55,129 nucleotides of DNA from an uncultured Oscillospiraceae bacterium (GTDB lineage: Bacteria > Bacillota > Clostridia > Oscillospirales > Oscillospiraceae), in assembly GCA_947626905.1 (NCBI GenBank), contig CANQUE010000008.1, positions 1 through 55,129 on the forward strand, in the 5' to 3' direction. A program made the translations under genes and the position numbers. The notes under the pieces are model-generated. The model was given only the letters and a program-made list of their open reading frames with translations, did not search any database and was not told the DNA's origin. How positions within the stretch are numbered: the stretch's first letter is position 1; each line of letters begins with the position of its first letter. Below, in pieces: positions 43,529-51,948 of this stretch.

Positions 43529-45673
43529 ATGATCATCAAACACAAGACATTTGACAACCTGCACCGCTGGGAGATAGACTTCTGCGGCCGGCCCCTGAAG
43601 CTGGAGGTGGGCCGCATGGCGGAGCTGTGCAACGCCGCGGTGCTGGTGCAGTACGGCCAGACCACGGTGCTGTGCACCGTCACCGCCTCCGCCCGGCCCA
43701 AGGACGACATCGATTATTTCCCCCTGGCCGTGGACTTCAATGAAAAGCTCTATGCCGTGGGCCGCATCCCCGGCTCCTTTATGCGCCGGGAGGGCCGCCC
43801 CTCTCTGCCTGCGGTGCTGGCCAGCCGCCTGATCGACCGGCCTATGCGCCCGCTGTTCCCCTCCGACCTGCGCAACGACGTGGTCATCGCCTGCGAAGTG
43901 CTGAATGTGGACCGGGACTGCTCTCCCGAGATCACCGCCATGATCGGCGCGGCCGCGGCCGTGTCCATCTCCGACGTGCCCTTCAACGGCCCCATCGCCG
44001 GCATCGTGCTGGGCTGGGACGGGGAGAAGTACCTGTTCAACCCCACCCACGCCGAGAAGGCGGTCAACCAGATGACCGTCACCGTGGCCGCCACCCACAA
44101 GAAGATCGTCATGATCGAGGCCGAGGCCAAGGAGATCCCCGAGGACGTGATGTATGAGGGCATCGTCCAGGCCCATGAGAAGCTGCAGAGCGTGCTGGAC
44201 CTGATCGACCAGATGGTGGCCGAGGTGGGCAAGCCCAAGTTCGAGTACGAGCACGCCGCCTTCGACGACGAGCTGTTTGAAAAGCTGGTCGCCAACGAGT
44301 TCGAGGGCATGGAGTACTGCATGGACACCGACGACAAGAACGTCCGGGAGGCCCGTGTCAACGAGTGGGTCACCGCCATGCAGGAAAAGTACGGCGAAGA
44401 GCATCCCGACATGATGCAGTACATGGACGAGATCCTCTATAAGCTGCAGAAAAAGGTGGTCAAAAAGTGGCTGCTGGCCGGCAAGCGTGTGGACGGCCGC
44501 GCCATGAATGAGATCCGTCCTCTGGACAGCCAGGTGGACGTGATCCCCGACGTCCACGGCTCCGCGCTGTTCACCCGCGGCCAGACCCAGGTGCTGTCCA
44601 TCACCACCCTGAACACCCTCTCCGCCGCCCAGAAGCTGGATACCATCTGGGAAGAGGAGGAGAAGCGGTTCATGCACCACTACAACATGCCCAGCTATTC
44701 CACCGGCGAGGCCCGGGCCAGCCGCTCCACCTCCCGCCGTGAGTATGGCCACGGCGCCCTGGTGGAGAAGGCCCTGGAGGCCGTCATCCCGCCGGTAGAG
44801 GAGTTCCCCTACGCCATCCGCGTGGTCAGCGAGGTGCTCTCCTCCAACGGCTCCACCTCCCAGGGCTCCATCTGCGGCACCACCCTGAGCCTGATGGCCG
44901 CCGGCGTGCCCATCAAGGCCCCCGTGGCCGGCATCAGCTGCGGCCTCATCCAGGACGGCGACGACTTCACCACCTTCATCGACATCCAGGGCGTGGAGGA
45001 CTTCCACGGCGAGATGGACTTCAAGGTGGCCGGCACCAAGAAGGGCATCACCGCCATCCAGATGGACCTGAAAAACGACGGCCTGAAGCACGAGATCGTG
45101 AAGAACGCCCTGGACATCACCTATGAGGCCCGGCTGCAGATCCTGGACGAGGTCATGCTGCCCGAGATCTCTGAGCCTCGCAAGGAGCTGGCCGCTACCG
45201 CCCCCAAGATGATCAAGATGAGCATCGATCCGGACAAGATCCGGGAGGTCATCGGCTCCGGCGGCAAGGTGATCCAGAAGATCACCGCCGACACCGGCTG
45301 CAAGATCGACATCGAGGACGACGGCACCATCTATATCGCCTCCCAGGACATCGAGGCCTGCCGCGCCGCCAAGAAGACCATCGACAACATCGTCTTCGTG
45401 CCCGAGGTGGGGCAGCTGTACTACGGCAAGTGCGTGCGCATCATCCCCATCGGCGCGTTCATCGAGCTGGTGCCCGGCAAGGACGGCATGGTCCACATCA
45501 AGGACCTGGAGTTCAAGCGCACCGAGAAGGTGGAGGACTGCATCAACGTGGGCGACTGGACCTGGGTCAAGGTCACCGAGATCGACGACCGGGGCCGGGT
45601 GAACCTGAGCCGCAAGGACGCCATCAAGGAGCGCCAGCAGGCCGGCCTGCCCATCGACCGGGCCGACGAGTAA
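43529..45673 (+). CDS. pnp: Polynucleotide phosphorylase
   Basis: A 714-residue exoribonuclease. AAAGGA 8 bases upstream supports ATG 43529 rather than an in-frame ATG nine codons earlier. Two RNase PH domains (about 1-230 and 310-550), the second with the phosphate-binding GSTSQGS and DGDDF segments, are joined by a helical linker. They are followed by a KH domain (IREVIGSGGKVIQKI) and an S1 domain (KDGMVHIKDLE...GRVNLSRK). PNPase degrades RNA with phosphate and can add tails. A small hairpin (43472-43487) lies in the leader. Confidence 0.97.
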   Translation: MIIKHKTFDNLHRWEIDFCGRPLKLEVGRMAELCNAAVLVQYGQTTVLCTVTASARPKDDIDYFPLAVDFNEKLYAVGRIPGSFMRREGRPSLPAVLASRLIDRPMRPLFPSDLRNDVVIACEVLNVDRDCSPEITAMIGAAAAVSISDVPFNGPIAGIVLGWDGEKYLFNPTHAEKAVNQMTVTVAATHKKIVMIEAEAKEIPEDVMYEGIVQAHEKLQSVLDLIDQMVAEVGKPKFEYEHAAFDDELFEKLVANEFEGMEYCMDTDDKNVREARVNEWVTAMQEKYGEEHPDMMQYMDEILYKLQKKVVKKWLLAGKRVDGRAMNEIRPLDSQVDVIPDVHGSALFTRGQTQVLSITTLNTLSAAQKLDTIWEEEEKRFMHHYNMPSYSTGEARASRSTSRREYGHGALVEKALEAVIPPVEEFPYAIRVVSEVLSSNGSTSQGSICGTTLSLMAAGVPIKAPVAGISCGLIQDGDDFTTFIDIQGVEDFHGEMDFKVAGTKKGITAIQMDLKNDGLKHEIVKNALDITYEARLQILDEVMLPEISEPRKELAATAPKMIKMSIDPDKIREVIGSGGKVIQKITADTGCKIDIEDDGTIYIASQDIEACRAAKKTIDNIVFVPEVGQLYYGKCVRIIPIGAFIELVPGKDGMVHIKDLEFKRTEKVEDCINVGDWTWVKVTEIDDRGRVNLSRKDAIKERQQAGLPIDRADE

Positions 45674-45690
45674 AAAAACGACCGTATCAC

Positions 45691-45726
45691 AAAAGGCCGT
45701 GCAGGCACATCCTGCGCGGCCTTTTT
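45691..45726 (+). terminator. Terminator of pnp
   Basis: AAAGGCCGTGCAGG pairs with CCTGCGCGGCCTTT (one G-U), followed by TTTTT. Confidence 0.85.
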
Positions 45727-45732
45727 GCGCGC

Positions 45733-45761
45733 TTTACACATCTCCCGGCGGAGCGTATAAT
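45733..45761 (+). promoter_or_regulatory. Sigma-A promoter of the small membrane protein gene
   Basis: TTTACA (45733-45738), a 17-base spacer and perfect TATAAT (45756-45761), 32 bases before the start. Confidence 0.8.
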
Positions 45762-45793
45762 GAGAGCAAGTCGGGATCTATCGGGAGAAGATC

Positions 45794-46231
45794 ATGAGCT
45801 TTAATTGGATCAACTGGATCAATATGGCGGCGGTAGTGTGGCTTATGCTGATCAATGGGATCGTTGCCCGAAAAGGACTGTCTGATCGTTTTAACAGTAA
45901 ACATTTGATCGTCAATATCTTTGAGCAAATAGGAAGATACGCATGTATGGCTCTTATGATCCTTCCCGTGTTCACAAGAGGTTGGAAATTTGGGTTTAGA
46001 TCTGTAACAGAGATGCTCGTTTGGATATGCCTAACGATACTGCTGCTGGTGATCTATAGCTTTCTCTGGGCCAAAAAGGTGAATGGCGGCGTGTTCGTTC
46101 TCTATGGGTTAGCATTTGTCCCTGCCGTTTTGTTCTTGCTGAACGGTATTATACTTCGTCATCCTGCTTTGGTCGCTGCCTCATTGGTTTTTGGGATTTT
46201 CCATTTTCTTATTGTCAAAGAAAACATATGA
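45794..46231 (+). CDS. Four-helix membrane protein of unknown function
   Basis: A 145-residue protein I do not recognise. Hydrophobic segments: NMAAVVWLMLINGIVA, YACMALMILPVF, MLVWICLTILLLVIYSFLW, and two close together near the end (YGLAFVPAVLFLLNGIIL; ALVAASLVFGIFHFLIV). GGGAG precedes the ATG. Its DNA is clearly AT-richer than pnp before it and the oxidoreductases after it, which suggests recent arrival. It stands alone between terminator-like hairpins. Confidence 0.7.
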   Translation: MSFNWINWINMAAVVWLMLINGIVARKGLSDRFNSKHLIVNIFEQIGRYACMALMILPVFTRGWKFGFRSVTEMLVWICLTILLLVIYSFLWAKKVNGGVFVLYGLAFVPAVLFLLNGIILRHPALVAASLVFGIFHFLIVKENI

Positions 46232-46309
46232 CTAGGCACCAACTTCCCATTCGTCGGGGAGGTGTTAAAGCGATCAGTCGTGATGGTCGCTGAAAGCGAC
46301 ACCATATCG

Positions 46310-46337
46310 AGCGCCTCCCTCGCGAGAGGGAGGCGCT
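46310..46337. other. Perfect 12-bp hairpin between convergent genes
   Basis: AGCGCCTCCCTC (46310-46321) pairs with GAGGGAGGCGCT (46326-46337) with a GCGA loop. No long T-run, so its use as a terminator on either strand is uncertain. A smaller hairpin precedes it near 46285. Confidence 0.5.
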
Positions 46338-46374
46338 TATCGGTCTTTGGCAAAATATGCAGGTTGGCAGGTCG

Positions 46375-47940
46375 TCAGCCCAGGCTGGCGATCAGGGCCT
46401 CGGCACAGCGCAGGCCGTCCACGGCGGCGGACATGATGCCTCCGGCCCAGCCGGCTCCCTCGCCGCAGGGATAGAGGCCCGCCAGAGCGGGGGACTGAAG
46501 GGTATCGGTCCGAAGCATCCGCACCGGACTGGAGGACCGGGTCTCCGGCCCGGTCAGCACTGCGTCCGGGCTGGCAAAGCCCCGCAGCTTCCTGTCAAAA
46601 ATGGGCAGGGCCCCGGCGACGGTATCGGCAATGACAGGCGGTAAAATATTATGTAAATCAATAGCCGCTACGCCCGGGGCGTAAGAGGGCTGCACCCGGC
46701 CAAAGCGGGAGGGCCCTCCGCGGAGGAAACTGCCCACGGTTTGGACCGGGGCCCTGTAGCCGCCTCCCGCGGCCTCGTAGGCCCGGCGCTCCAGCTCCCG
46801 CTGCCAGGCTACTCCGCCCAGGACCCCGGGATAGGGGAAGTCGGCGGGGGAGAGGGCGGCGAGAAGAGCGGCGTTAGAGTTAACATAATTTCTATCGTAC
46901 GGGCTGGCGCCATTGGTGCACACCAGGCCCGGCTCGCTGGCGGCGGGGACGATCTCGCCGCCGGGGCACATGCAGAAGGTATAGCACCGGCGGCCACCTG
47001 GCAACTGGCAGGCCAGGGCGTAGTCGGCAGGGGGAAGGGCCGGGTGTCCGGCGAAGGGACCGTACTGGGCCCGGTCGGTGTCCGCCTGCCGGTGTTCGAT
47101 GCGGACCCCCATGGCGAAGGGCTTGGGCTCCATGGGGATAAGTTTACATAACATTTCAAACGTATCCCGGGCGCTGTGGCCGCAGGCCAGGATCAGCCGG
47201 GAGCAGGGGATACGCTCTCCCGCCGCTGTGACGGCGGCGGTCAAATGGCCCGCCCGGGTTTCCAGCGATTCCAGCCGGGAAGAAAATCGCACCTCGCCCC
47301 CCAGGGCCTCGATCCGCTTTCGGATATTGGCGCAGACGTCCGGCAGCCGGTCGGTGCCGATGTGGGGCTTGGCGTCTGTAATTATGTCTACCGGTGCGCC
47401 GGCGTCGACCAGCTGACGCAGCACCCAGGGGATGCGACGGTCCTTCACGCCGGTGGCGAGTTTCCCGTCGGAAAAGGCCCCGGCGCCGCCTTCGCCGAAC
47501 TGGATGTTGCTCTCCGGGTCCAGCACGCCCTCCCGGCGCAGCCGCTCCACCTTGGCGGTGCGGGAGGCGGCGTCCTCTCCCCGCTCCAGCACCAGCGGCC
47601 GCAGTCCCGCCAGGGCCAGGGCCAGGGCCGCGAACATGCCTGCCGGGCCGAAGCCTGTCACCACCGGCCGCTCCGCCGGGATCGCGGCGGCTGCGGGCGG
47701 GGCGTAATCCTCCGCCGGGGCGGGGGAGGCGTCCCGGCACCGGGCCAGGGCCGCGGCCTCGTCCCGGACGGATACGTCCAGCGTGTACACGAAGTGTACG
47801 TCCGTCTTGCGCCGGGCGTCCACCGCCCTGCGGGCGATACGGACCTGCTCCGCCGGACAGCCCAGGGCCCGCTCCGCCTTTTCGGCCAGGAGCCCTTCCG
47901 GCTCCTCCAGGCCCAGCGCCACGTTCCGCAGCCGGATCAT
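46375..47940 (-). CDS. FAD-dependent dehydrogenase (COG2509-like)
   Basis: A 521-residue oxidoreductase starting at ATG 47940, overlapping the stop of the upstream oxidoreductase as ATGA; a longer reading into that gene is rejected. The N-terminal 90-residue domain (MIRLRNVALGLEEPEGLLAE) is typical of this family. The FAD-binding motif is VVTGFGPAGMFAALALA (about residue 93). Later blocks include ESNIQFGEGGAGAFSDGKL, THE-like HSARDTFEML and the C-terminal YPCGEGAGWAGGI. The electron partner and substrate are unknown. Confidence 0.92.
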   Translation of the reverse strand: MIRLRNVALGLEEPEGLLAEKAERALGCPAEQVRIARRAVDARRKTDVHFVYTLDVSVRDEAAALARCRDASPAPAEDYAPPAAAAIPAERPVVTGFGPAGMFAALALALAGLRPLVLERGEDAASRTAKVERLRREGVLDPESNIQFGEGGAGAFSDGKLATGVKDRRIPWVLRQLVDAGAPVDIITDAKPHIGTDRLPDVCANIRKRIEALGGEVRFSSRLESLETRAGHLTAAVTAAGERIPCSRLILACGHSARDTFEMLCKLIPMEPKPFAMGVRIEHRQADTDRAQYGPFAGHPALPPADYALACQLPGGRRCYTFCMCPGGEIVPAASEPGLVCTNGASPYDRNYVNSNAALLAALSPADFPYPGVLGGVAWQRELERRAYEAAGGGYRAPVQTVGSFLRGGPSRFGRVQPSYAPGVAAIDLHNILPPVIADTVAGALPIFDRKLRGFASPDAVLTGPETRSSSPVRMLRTDTLQSPALAGLYPCGEGAGWAGGIMSAAVDGLRCAEALIASLG

Positions 47941-49169
47941 AGGCCGTCCTCCAACAGCCCTCCGGCGGCCAGCCCTGCCAGCCGTCCGCTGGACCAGGCC
48001 CACTGGAGGTTGTACCCGCCGCAGTCCCCGTCTACGTCCAGCACCTCGCCGCAGGCATAAAGGCCCGGCACCAGGCGGCTGGCCATGGTTTCGGGATCGA
48101 AGCCGGAGGTGTCCACGCCCCCGGCGGTGACCTGGGCGTCCTCGAAGCCCAGTGTGCCGGTCAGGGGCAGCCCGAACCGCTCCAGGCCGTCCGCGATCTG
48201 GTCCAGCGCGGCGTCGGACAGGGCCCACAGCCGGGCCTCCAGAGGGATCTGCGCCCGGCGCAGGACGGTCCGGGAAATGGAATTATGTAAAACTCCACTC
48301 AACAGATTTTCCGCTTTATAATCGGAAAAATTGTTTCTTTTATTTTTCATATATTCAATTATGTCTACCTTGTCCAGCTCCGGCAGCAGACGCAGATATA
48401 CCCACGCGCCCTCCGCCTGTTCGGCGGCGGCCCGGGAGATGTCATAGATGGCCGGGCCGGTGAGGCCGTAATCGGTGAATTGGACCTCGCCGGAGGCGGA
48501 GGCGAGCACGGCGCCCTCCCGTTCCAGGGTCACGTGTGCCTGGGTGCGGACGCCCTTCATGGCCCGGGTCCAGGCGCCGCCGGTCTTCAGCTGCACCAGG
48601 GACGGGCGCAGCGCCGTGCAGCCGTGGCCAAAGGAGCGAAGGATCTCGTATCCGGACCGGACGCCCCCCACCCGGGCCCCGGCGGCCCCGCCGCAGGCCA
48701 CGATCAGCCTGTCCGCGGTGAAGCGCTCCCCCAGCGGGCCGGTGAGAAGAAATCTGCCGCCGGCCTTTTCCGCCCGGGCGATGGGCAGAGCGCACTGCAG
48801 GCAGCCGCCCCGGGCCTCCAGGGCCAGCCGCAGCACGTCCACCACGCTCCCCGCCGTGTCCGACAGGGGATAGACCCGGCCGGAGGGCTCGGCGCGGGTG
48901 GCCAGACCCAGGTCTTTGAACCAGGCCAGGGTCTGCTCCGGGCCGAAGCGGTACAGCGCCGGGCCGGAAAAGGCCGGCTCCCCGCCGTGGTAATTGTCCG
49001 GGCAGGCGTTCAGGTTGGTCAGGTTGCACCGGCCGTTGCCCGTGGCCAGCAGCTTCCGGCCCACCCGGTTCTGCCGCTCAAAAACGGTGACGGCGTTGTC
49101 CAGGCTCTCCCGGGCGGCCAGGGCCGCCGCCAGGCCGGAGGCGCCTCCGCCGATGATGGCGATATCCAT
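47937..49169 (-). CDS. NAD(P)/FAD-dependent oxidoreductase (BaiN/HI0933-like)
   Basis: A 410-residue flavoprotein. The start at ATG 49169 has AAAGGAGAG just upstream; a longer in-frame reading passes into the next gene region and is rejected. The FAD site is IAIIGGGASGLAAALAA, with the family motif GRKLLATGNGRCNLTN, and the C-terminus GLYACGEVLDVDGDCGGYNL. Some relatives take part in bile-acid dehydroxylation or related reductions in gut clostridia, but the general family is broad. It is translationally coupled to the second flavoprotein downstream, so the two may act together. Confidence 0.93.
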   Translation of the reverse strand: MDIAIIGGGASGLAAALAARESLDNAVTVFERQNRVGRKLLATGNGRCNLTNLNACPDNYHGGEPAFSGPALYRFGPEQTLAWFKDLGLATRAEPSGRVYPLSDTAGSVVDVLRLALEARGGCLQCALPIARAEKAGGRFLLTGPLGERFTADRLIVACGGAAGARVGGVRSGYEILRSFGHGCTALRPSLVQLKTGGAWTRAMKGVRTQAHVTLEREGAVLASASGEVQFTDYGLTGPAIYDISRAAAEQAEGAWVYLRLLPELDKVDIIEYMKNKRNNFSDYKAENLLSGVLHNSISRTVLRRAQIPLEARLWALSDAALDQIADGLERFGLPLTGTLGFEDAQVTAGGVDTSGFDPETMASRLVPGLYACGEVLDVDGDCGGYNLQWAWSSGRLAGLAAGGLLEDGL

Positions 49170-49242
49170 GGATGCTCTCCTTTGGTCTGTACCAGTATCA
49201 AAAAACGGACGAAGGATCACCTCGTCCGTTGCGCTGGCCGGG

Positions 49243-49446
49243 TCAGCGGCCATAATACTCGTCGATCTGCTGCTGTTCGTCGTTGATGACCCAGCGGGCG
49301 GCATAGGCCAGCCGGTCGCTGTAATAGCCGACCCGCAGCCGGTGGATGAACTGCTTCGGGTCGTTGATGCAGTCCGCGACTTTTTCCCCCCGGACGATCT
49401 TCTTCGCGTCCTGCAGGATGCGCCGTTCGGTTTTGCTGGAAGCCAT
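49243..49446 (-). CDS. Small conserved-type protein of unknown function
   Basis: A 67-residue charged helical protein (SSKTERRILQDAKKIVRGEK; FIHRLRVGYYSDRLAYAARW). AGGAGGT 7 bases before ATG 49446 fixes the start; a GTG three codons earlier falls in the binding site. No membrane segment, signal peptide or metal motif. It lies 73 bases upstream of the flavoprotein pair on the same strand and may share their transcript. Function unknown. Confidence 0.75.
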   Translation of the reverse strand: MASSKTERRILQDAKKIVRGEKVADCINDPKQFIHRLRVGYYSDRLAYAARWVINDEQQQIDEYYGR

Positions 49447-49621
49447 GGCGTCCACCTCCTAGGCAAGAGCATGATACCATACCCCGCCGGGATTGTCAAT
49501 CGGCGTAAGGCGGGGCCGTCCGCGATTTCGTGCGGACGGACCGGAGGGAGAGCGGCCATGACATGCTTCGCACCGACCCGCCCTTCTTCGGGCCGGTGCA
49601 TTTGGCGCGGCACGTCCCGCC

Positions 49622-49650
49622 TTGCGGTTTTATGGGGGAGGGGGTATAAT
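49622..49650 (+). promoter_or_regulatory. Predicted sigma-A promoter of the GNAT gene
   Basis: TTGCGG (49622-49627), a 17-base spacer and perfect TATAAT (49645-49650), 41 bases before the start. Confidence 0.65.
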
Positions 49651-49691
49651 GGCATCAGCATGACAGATCGGGAGTTGGAGGATGATATAAC

Positions 49692-50216
49692 ATGAGCAAG
49701 GAACCGATCATTGAGACAGACAGGCTGATCTTGCGTCCTCTCACCCTTGACGACGCAGAGGCCTGTTACAGCTGGAACAGCGACGAAAGAGTTACAAAGT
49801 ATATGTCATATTCTACATATACCAATATCAGTCAAACGATCGATTGGATAAAGTCGACTTTTACTGACGAAAGCGAATGGATCTGGGCGTTTGTTCTGAA
49901 AGAAGAAAACAAAGTGATCGGAACAGGGAGTATAGGACCAAGCGCCCAAATGAAGGGTTATTGGGGCATAGGATATAATCTCCACCATGATTATTGGCAC
50001 AAGGGATATTGTACCGAAGCGATGCGCGCTATTATCGATTTTGCGCACAAAGAGCTTGGTGTAAACAAGGTTTGCTCAGACCATGCGGTGGATAATCCGC
50101 GCTCTGGTAAAGTTATGGAAAACTGCGGTTTGAGATTCGACCATTACGGAGAATACACAAAGCTCGACGGAAGCAAAACATTTAAGGCGAAGTTTTATAA
50201 GATGACCTTGAGTTGA
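49692..50216 (+). CDS. GNAT-family N-acetyltransferase (RimJ/RimL-like)
   Basis: A 174-residue protein with the GNAT fold of RimJ/RimL type: ETDRLILRPLTLDDAE at the start, WAFVLKEENKVIGTGSIG in the middle, and the acetyl-CoA site region YNLHHDYWHKGYCTEAMRAI. Family members acetylate protein N-termini, amines or antibiotics. The gene is AT-richer than its neighbours and looks transferred. The next gene starts 57 bases on and may be co-transcribed. Substrate unknown. Confidence 0.9.
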   Translation: MSKEPIIETDRLILRPLTLDDAEACYSWNSDERVTKYMSYSTYTNISQTIDWIKSTFTDESEWIWAFVLKEENKVIGTGSIGPSAQMKGYWGIGYNLHHDYWHKGYCTEAMRAIIDFAHKELGVNKVCSDHAVDNPRSGKVMENCGLRFDHYGEYTKLDGSKTFKAKFYKMTLS

Positions 50217-50273
50217 ATTCTCGCTTGACGGGACAGGGGTCAGAGCGGAAAATCGAAAATATGAGGCGAAATA

Positions 50274-50591
50274 ATGGCGTCGAGTAAAGAATATTTAGAT
50301 TTTATTTTAGGGCAGTTATCCGAATTGGATGGAATTACATACCGGTCTATGATGGGAGAATTTATCATCTATTACCGCGGCAAGATCATAGGCGGTATCT
50401 ATGATGACAGGCTGCTCGTAAAACCAATAAAAGCAGCGATCCGCTATATGCCAACAGCTCTGTATGAATTACCCTATGAGGGGGCAAAAGAGATGCTGTT
50501 GGTGGACGAGGTCGACAACAGAGAGTTTTTGACGGGTCTATTCAGCGCTATGTATGAGCAACTGCCTGCGCCAAAACCAAAAAAGAAATAG
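50274..50591 (+). CDS. TfoX N-terminal domain protein
   Basis: A 105-residue protein that resembles the N-terminal domain of TfoX/Sxy (YLDFILGQLSELDGITYRSM, MGEFIIYYRGKIIGGIYDDR, LLVDEVDN). In Proteobacteria the full protein promotes competence gene expression. Single-domain versions in Firmicutes have no settled role. It has the same AT-richer composition as the upstream GNAT gene. GAGG lies before ATG. A KPKKK tail ends it. Confidence 0.85.
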   Translation: MASSKEYLDFILGQLSELDGITYRSMMGEFIIYYRGKIIGGIYDDRLLVKPIKAAIRYMPTALYELPYEGAKEMLLVDEVDNREFLTGLFSAMYEQLPAPKPKKK

Positions 50592-50838
50592 GCAACTTCC
50601 CTTTTGCCGGGCAGGGGACCGGCACAACAGACCGGGAGCGGAGCGCGAAGGGGAAGCGGAGGCCCCAAAGGGATGGACAAAATGGATCGTGCCGATTTTT
50701 TGCGCCGACACGGAGCCACGGGCAGGCGAAACGCGGTCACTTATGCGCCCAGGGGGGCGTTCCGTGCACAGAGCATTGACACGGATAGAAAAAAGTGTTA
50801 TTTCTGCCTTATCCTATCACTATTGGAGGTTTCTTGTC

Positions 50839-51735
50839 ATGAGAAAACTGACTGCCTTGTTTCTGAGCGCGCTCATGCTCATCAGCATGTGCACGCCGGC
50901 GTTCGCCGCCCCCGAGTTGGAGGACGCCCCGTTCACCCTGGAAGAGATCACGGAGATCAACGACCCCCGCTCCGTCCTGGAGAAGTACGGCACGCTGCGC
51001 ATCGACGAGCAGATGATGAACGCCGATGGTGAGCCGTTTGGCTTCTCTCACTTCCAGTTCTCCCTGACGGAGGATGGCCAGGTGCTGTCCAACGTCCACC
51101 TGCAGGAGGGCGACATCGAGGTCTTCGCCAACTTCTCCGTGGCCGACGATATGCCCGGCAGCATGTTCTGGAGCGGCAACAACGGCCAGGTCCTGTACTG
51201 CATGCCCTCCTGGGAGTATGAGCAGTTTGCCCTTGACCCCCTGGGTCTGGAGCGGGGCGAGCAGACCGTGGTCGATTACGGCGTGAACAACGGCGCGCTC
51301 ATCCTGGTGGTATCCACCCCCGATCCGGCGGATGAGGACGCCTACACCGTAACCGACATCTTCGCCGAGGAGGAGAGCGGACTGATCACCAACAAGAACT
51401 CCGTGACCTACGTCGCCTCCACCGCTGAAGACGAAGACGGCGATGTGGAGTACACCTGCTCCCACTACGTGTACCAGTACGGCATGCCCTATGATCCCGA
51501 GTTCGACGAGGCGGTCAACGAGGGCGGCGCGGAGAGCTTCTGCGCTCTGACGCTGGTGATCAACCCCGGCCAGGACAACGAGGAGACCCAGGAGCACAAG
51601 GTGGCCCTGGACCTGGAGGTGCAGTTCACCGCTCTGGAGGACGTGGCCATCTATGCTGACGAGGATCTGACCGAGGCCGTCGACACCATCGACACCTCCG
51701 CGGAGAGCGCCACCTATTACGTCGTGGTGGGCTGA
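50839..51735 (+). CDS. Secreted protein of unknown function
   Basis: A 298-residue protein. GGAGGT 8 bases upstream fixes ATG 50839; a longer in-frame reading is rejected. The signal peptide is MRKLTALFLSALMLISM with cleavage likely after AFA (about residue 24). The mature part is acidic and beta-rich, with FSHFQFSLTEDGQVLSNVHL and a C-terminal AIYADEDLTEAVDTI segment. No known domain is recognised. It stands alone. A TTGACA box at 50776-50781 lies upstream but lacks a clear -10. Confidence 0.8.
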   Translation: MRKLTALFLSALMLISMCTPAFAAPELEDAPFTLEEITEINDPRSVLEKYGTLRIDEQMMNADGEPFGFSHFQFSLTEDGQVLSNVHLQEGDIEVFANFSVADDMPGSMFWSGNNGQVLYCMPSWEYEQFALDPLGLERGEQTVVDYGVNNGALILVVSTPDPADEDAYTVTDIFAEEESGLITNKNSVTYVASTAEDEDGDVEYTCSHYVYQYGMPYDPEFDEAVNEGGAESFCALTLVINPGQDNEETQEHKVALDLEVQFTALEDVAIYADEDLTEAVDTIDTSAESATYYVVVG

Positions 51736-51860
51736 TCCTCCGGGAAAGAACACGCGAAAGGGGCTGATCCGCCCCGCGCCGGATCGCAGAGCGGCCGAAA
51801 ACCGAGGCGGCTTGCGACTGGCGAATGGGAACGGATGGTCCCATAAGAGCCGACAGCTAT

Positions 51861-51895
51861 AAAGTGCGGGTCCCGCCGTAAGGCGGGGCCCGCAC
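51861..51895 (-). terminator. Probable terminator of mgtE
   Basis: GTGCGGGCCCCGCC and GGCGGGACCCGCAC form a 13- to 14-bp stem with a 4-base loop, followed on the minus strand by TTTAT. The T-run is short. Confidence 0.6.
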
Positions 51896-51948
51896 ATCAA
51901 ATTATAGAGGTCCAAAGCAGGGACAGCGCTTCCCGTGCCCGCGCGCCG

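Noticed and set aside
49569-49602. Terminator hairpin near GCACCG...CCGGTGC
   Set aside because: It lies between divergent genes, with no gene ending there, and the T-run is weak.
50591-50838. An N-terminal extension of the secreted protein or a separate small gene
   Set aside because: The extension has no ribosome binding site and would bury the signal peptide; GGAGGT directly before ATG 50839 marks the true start.
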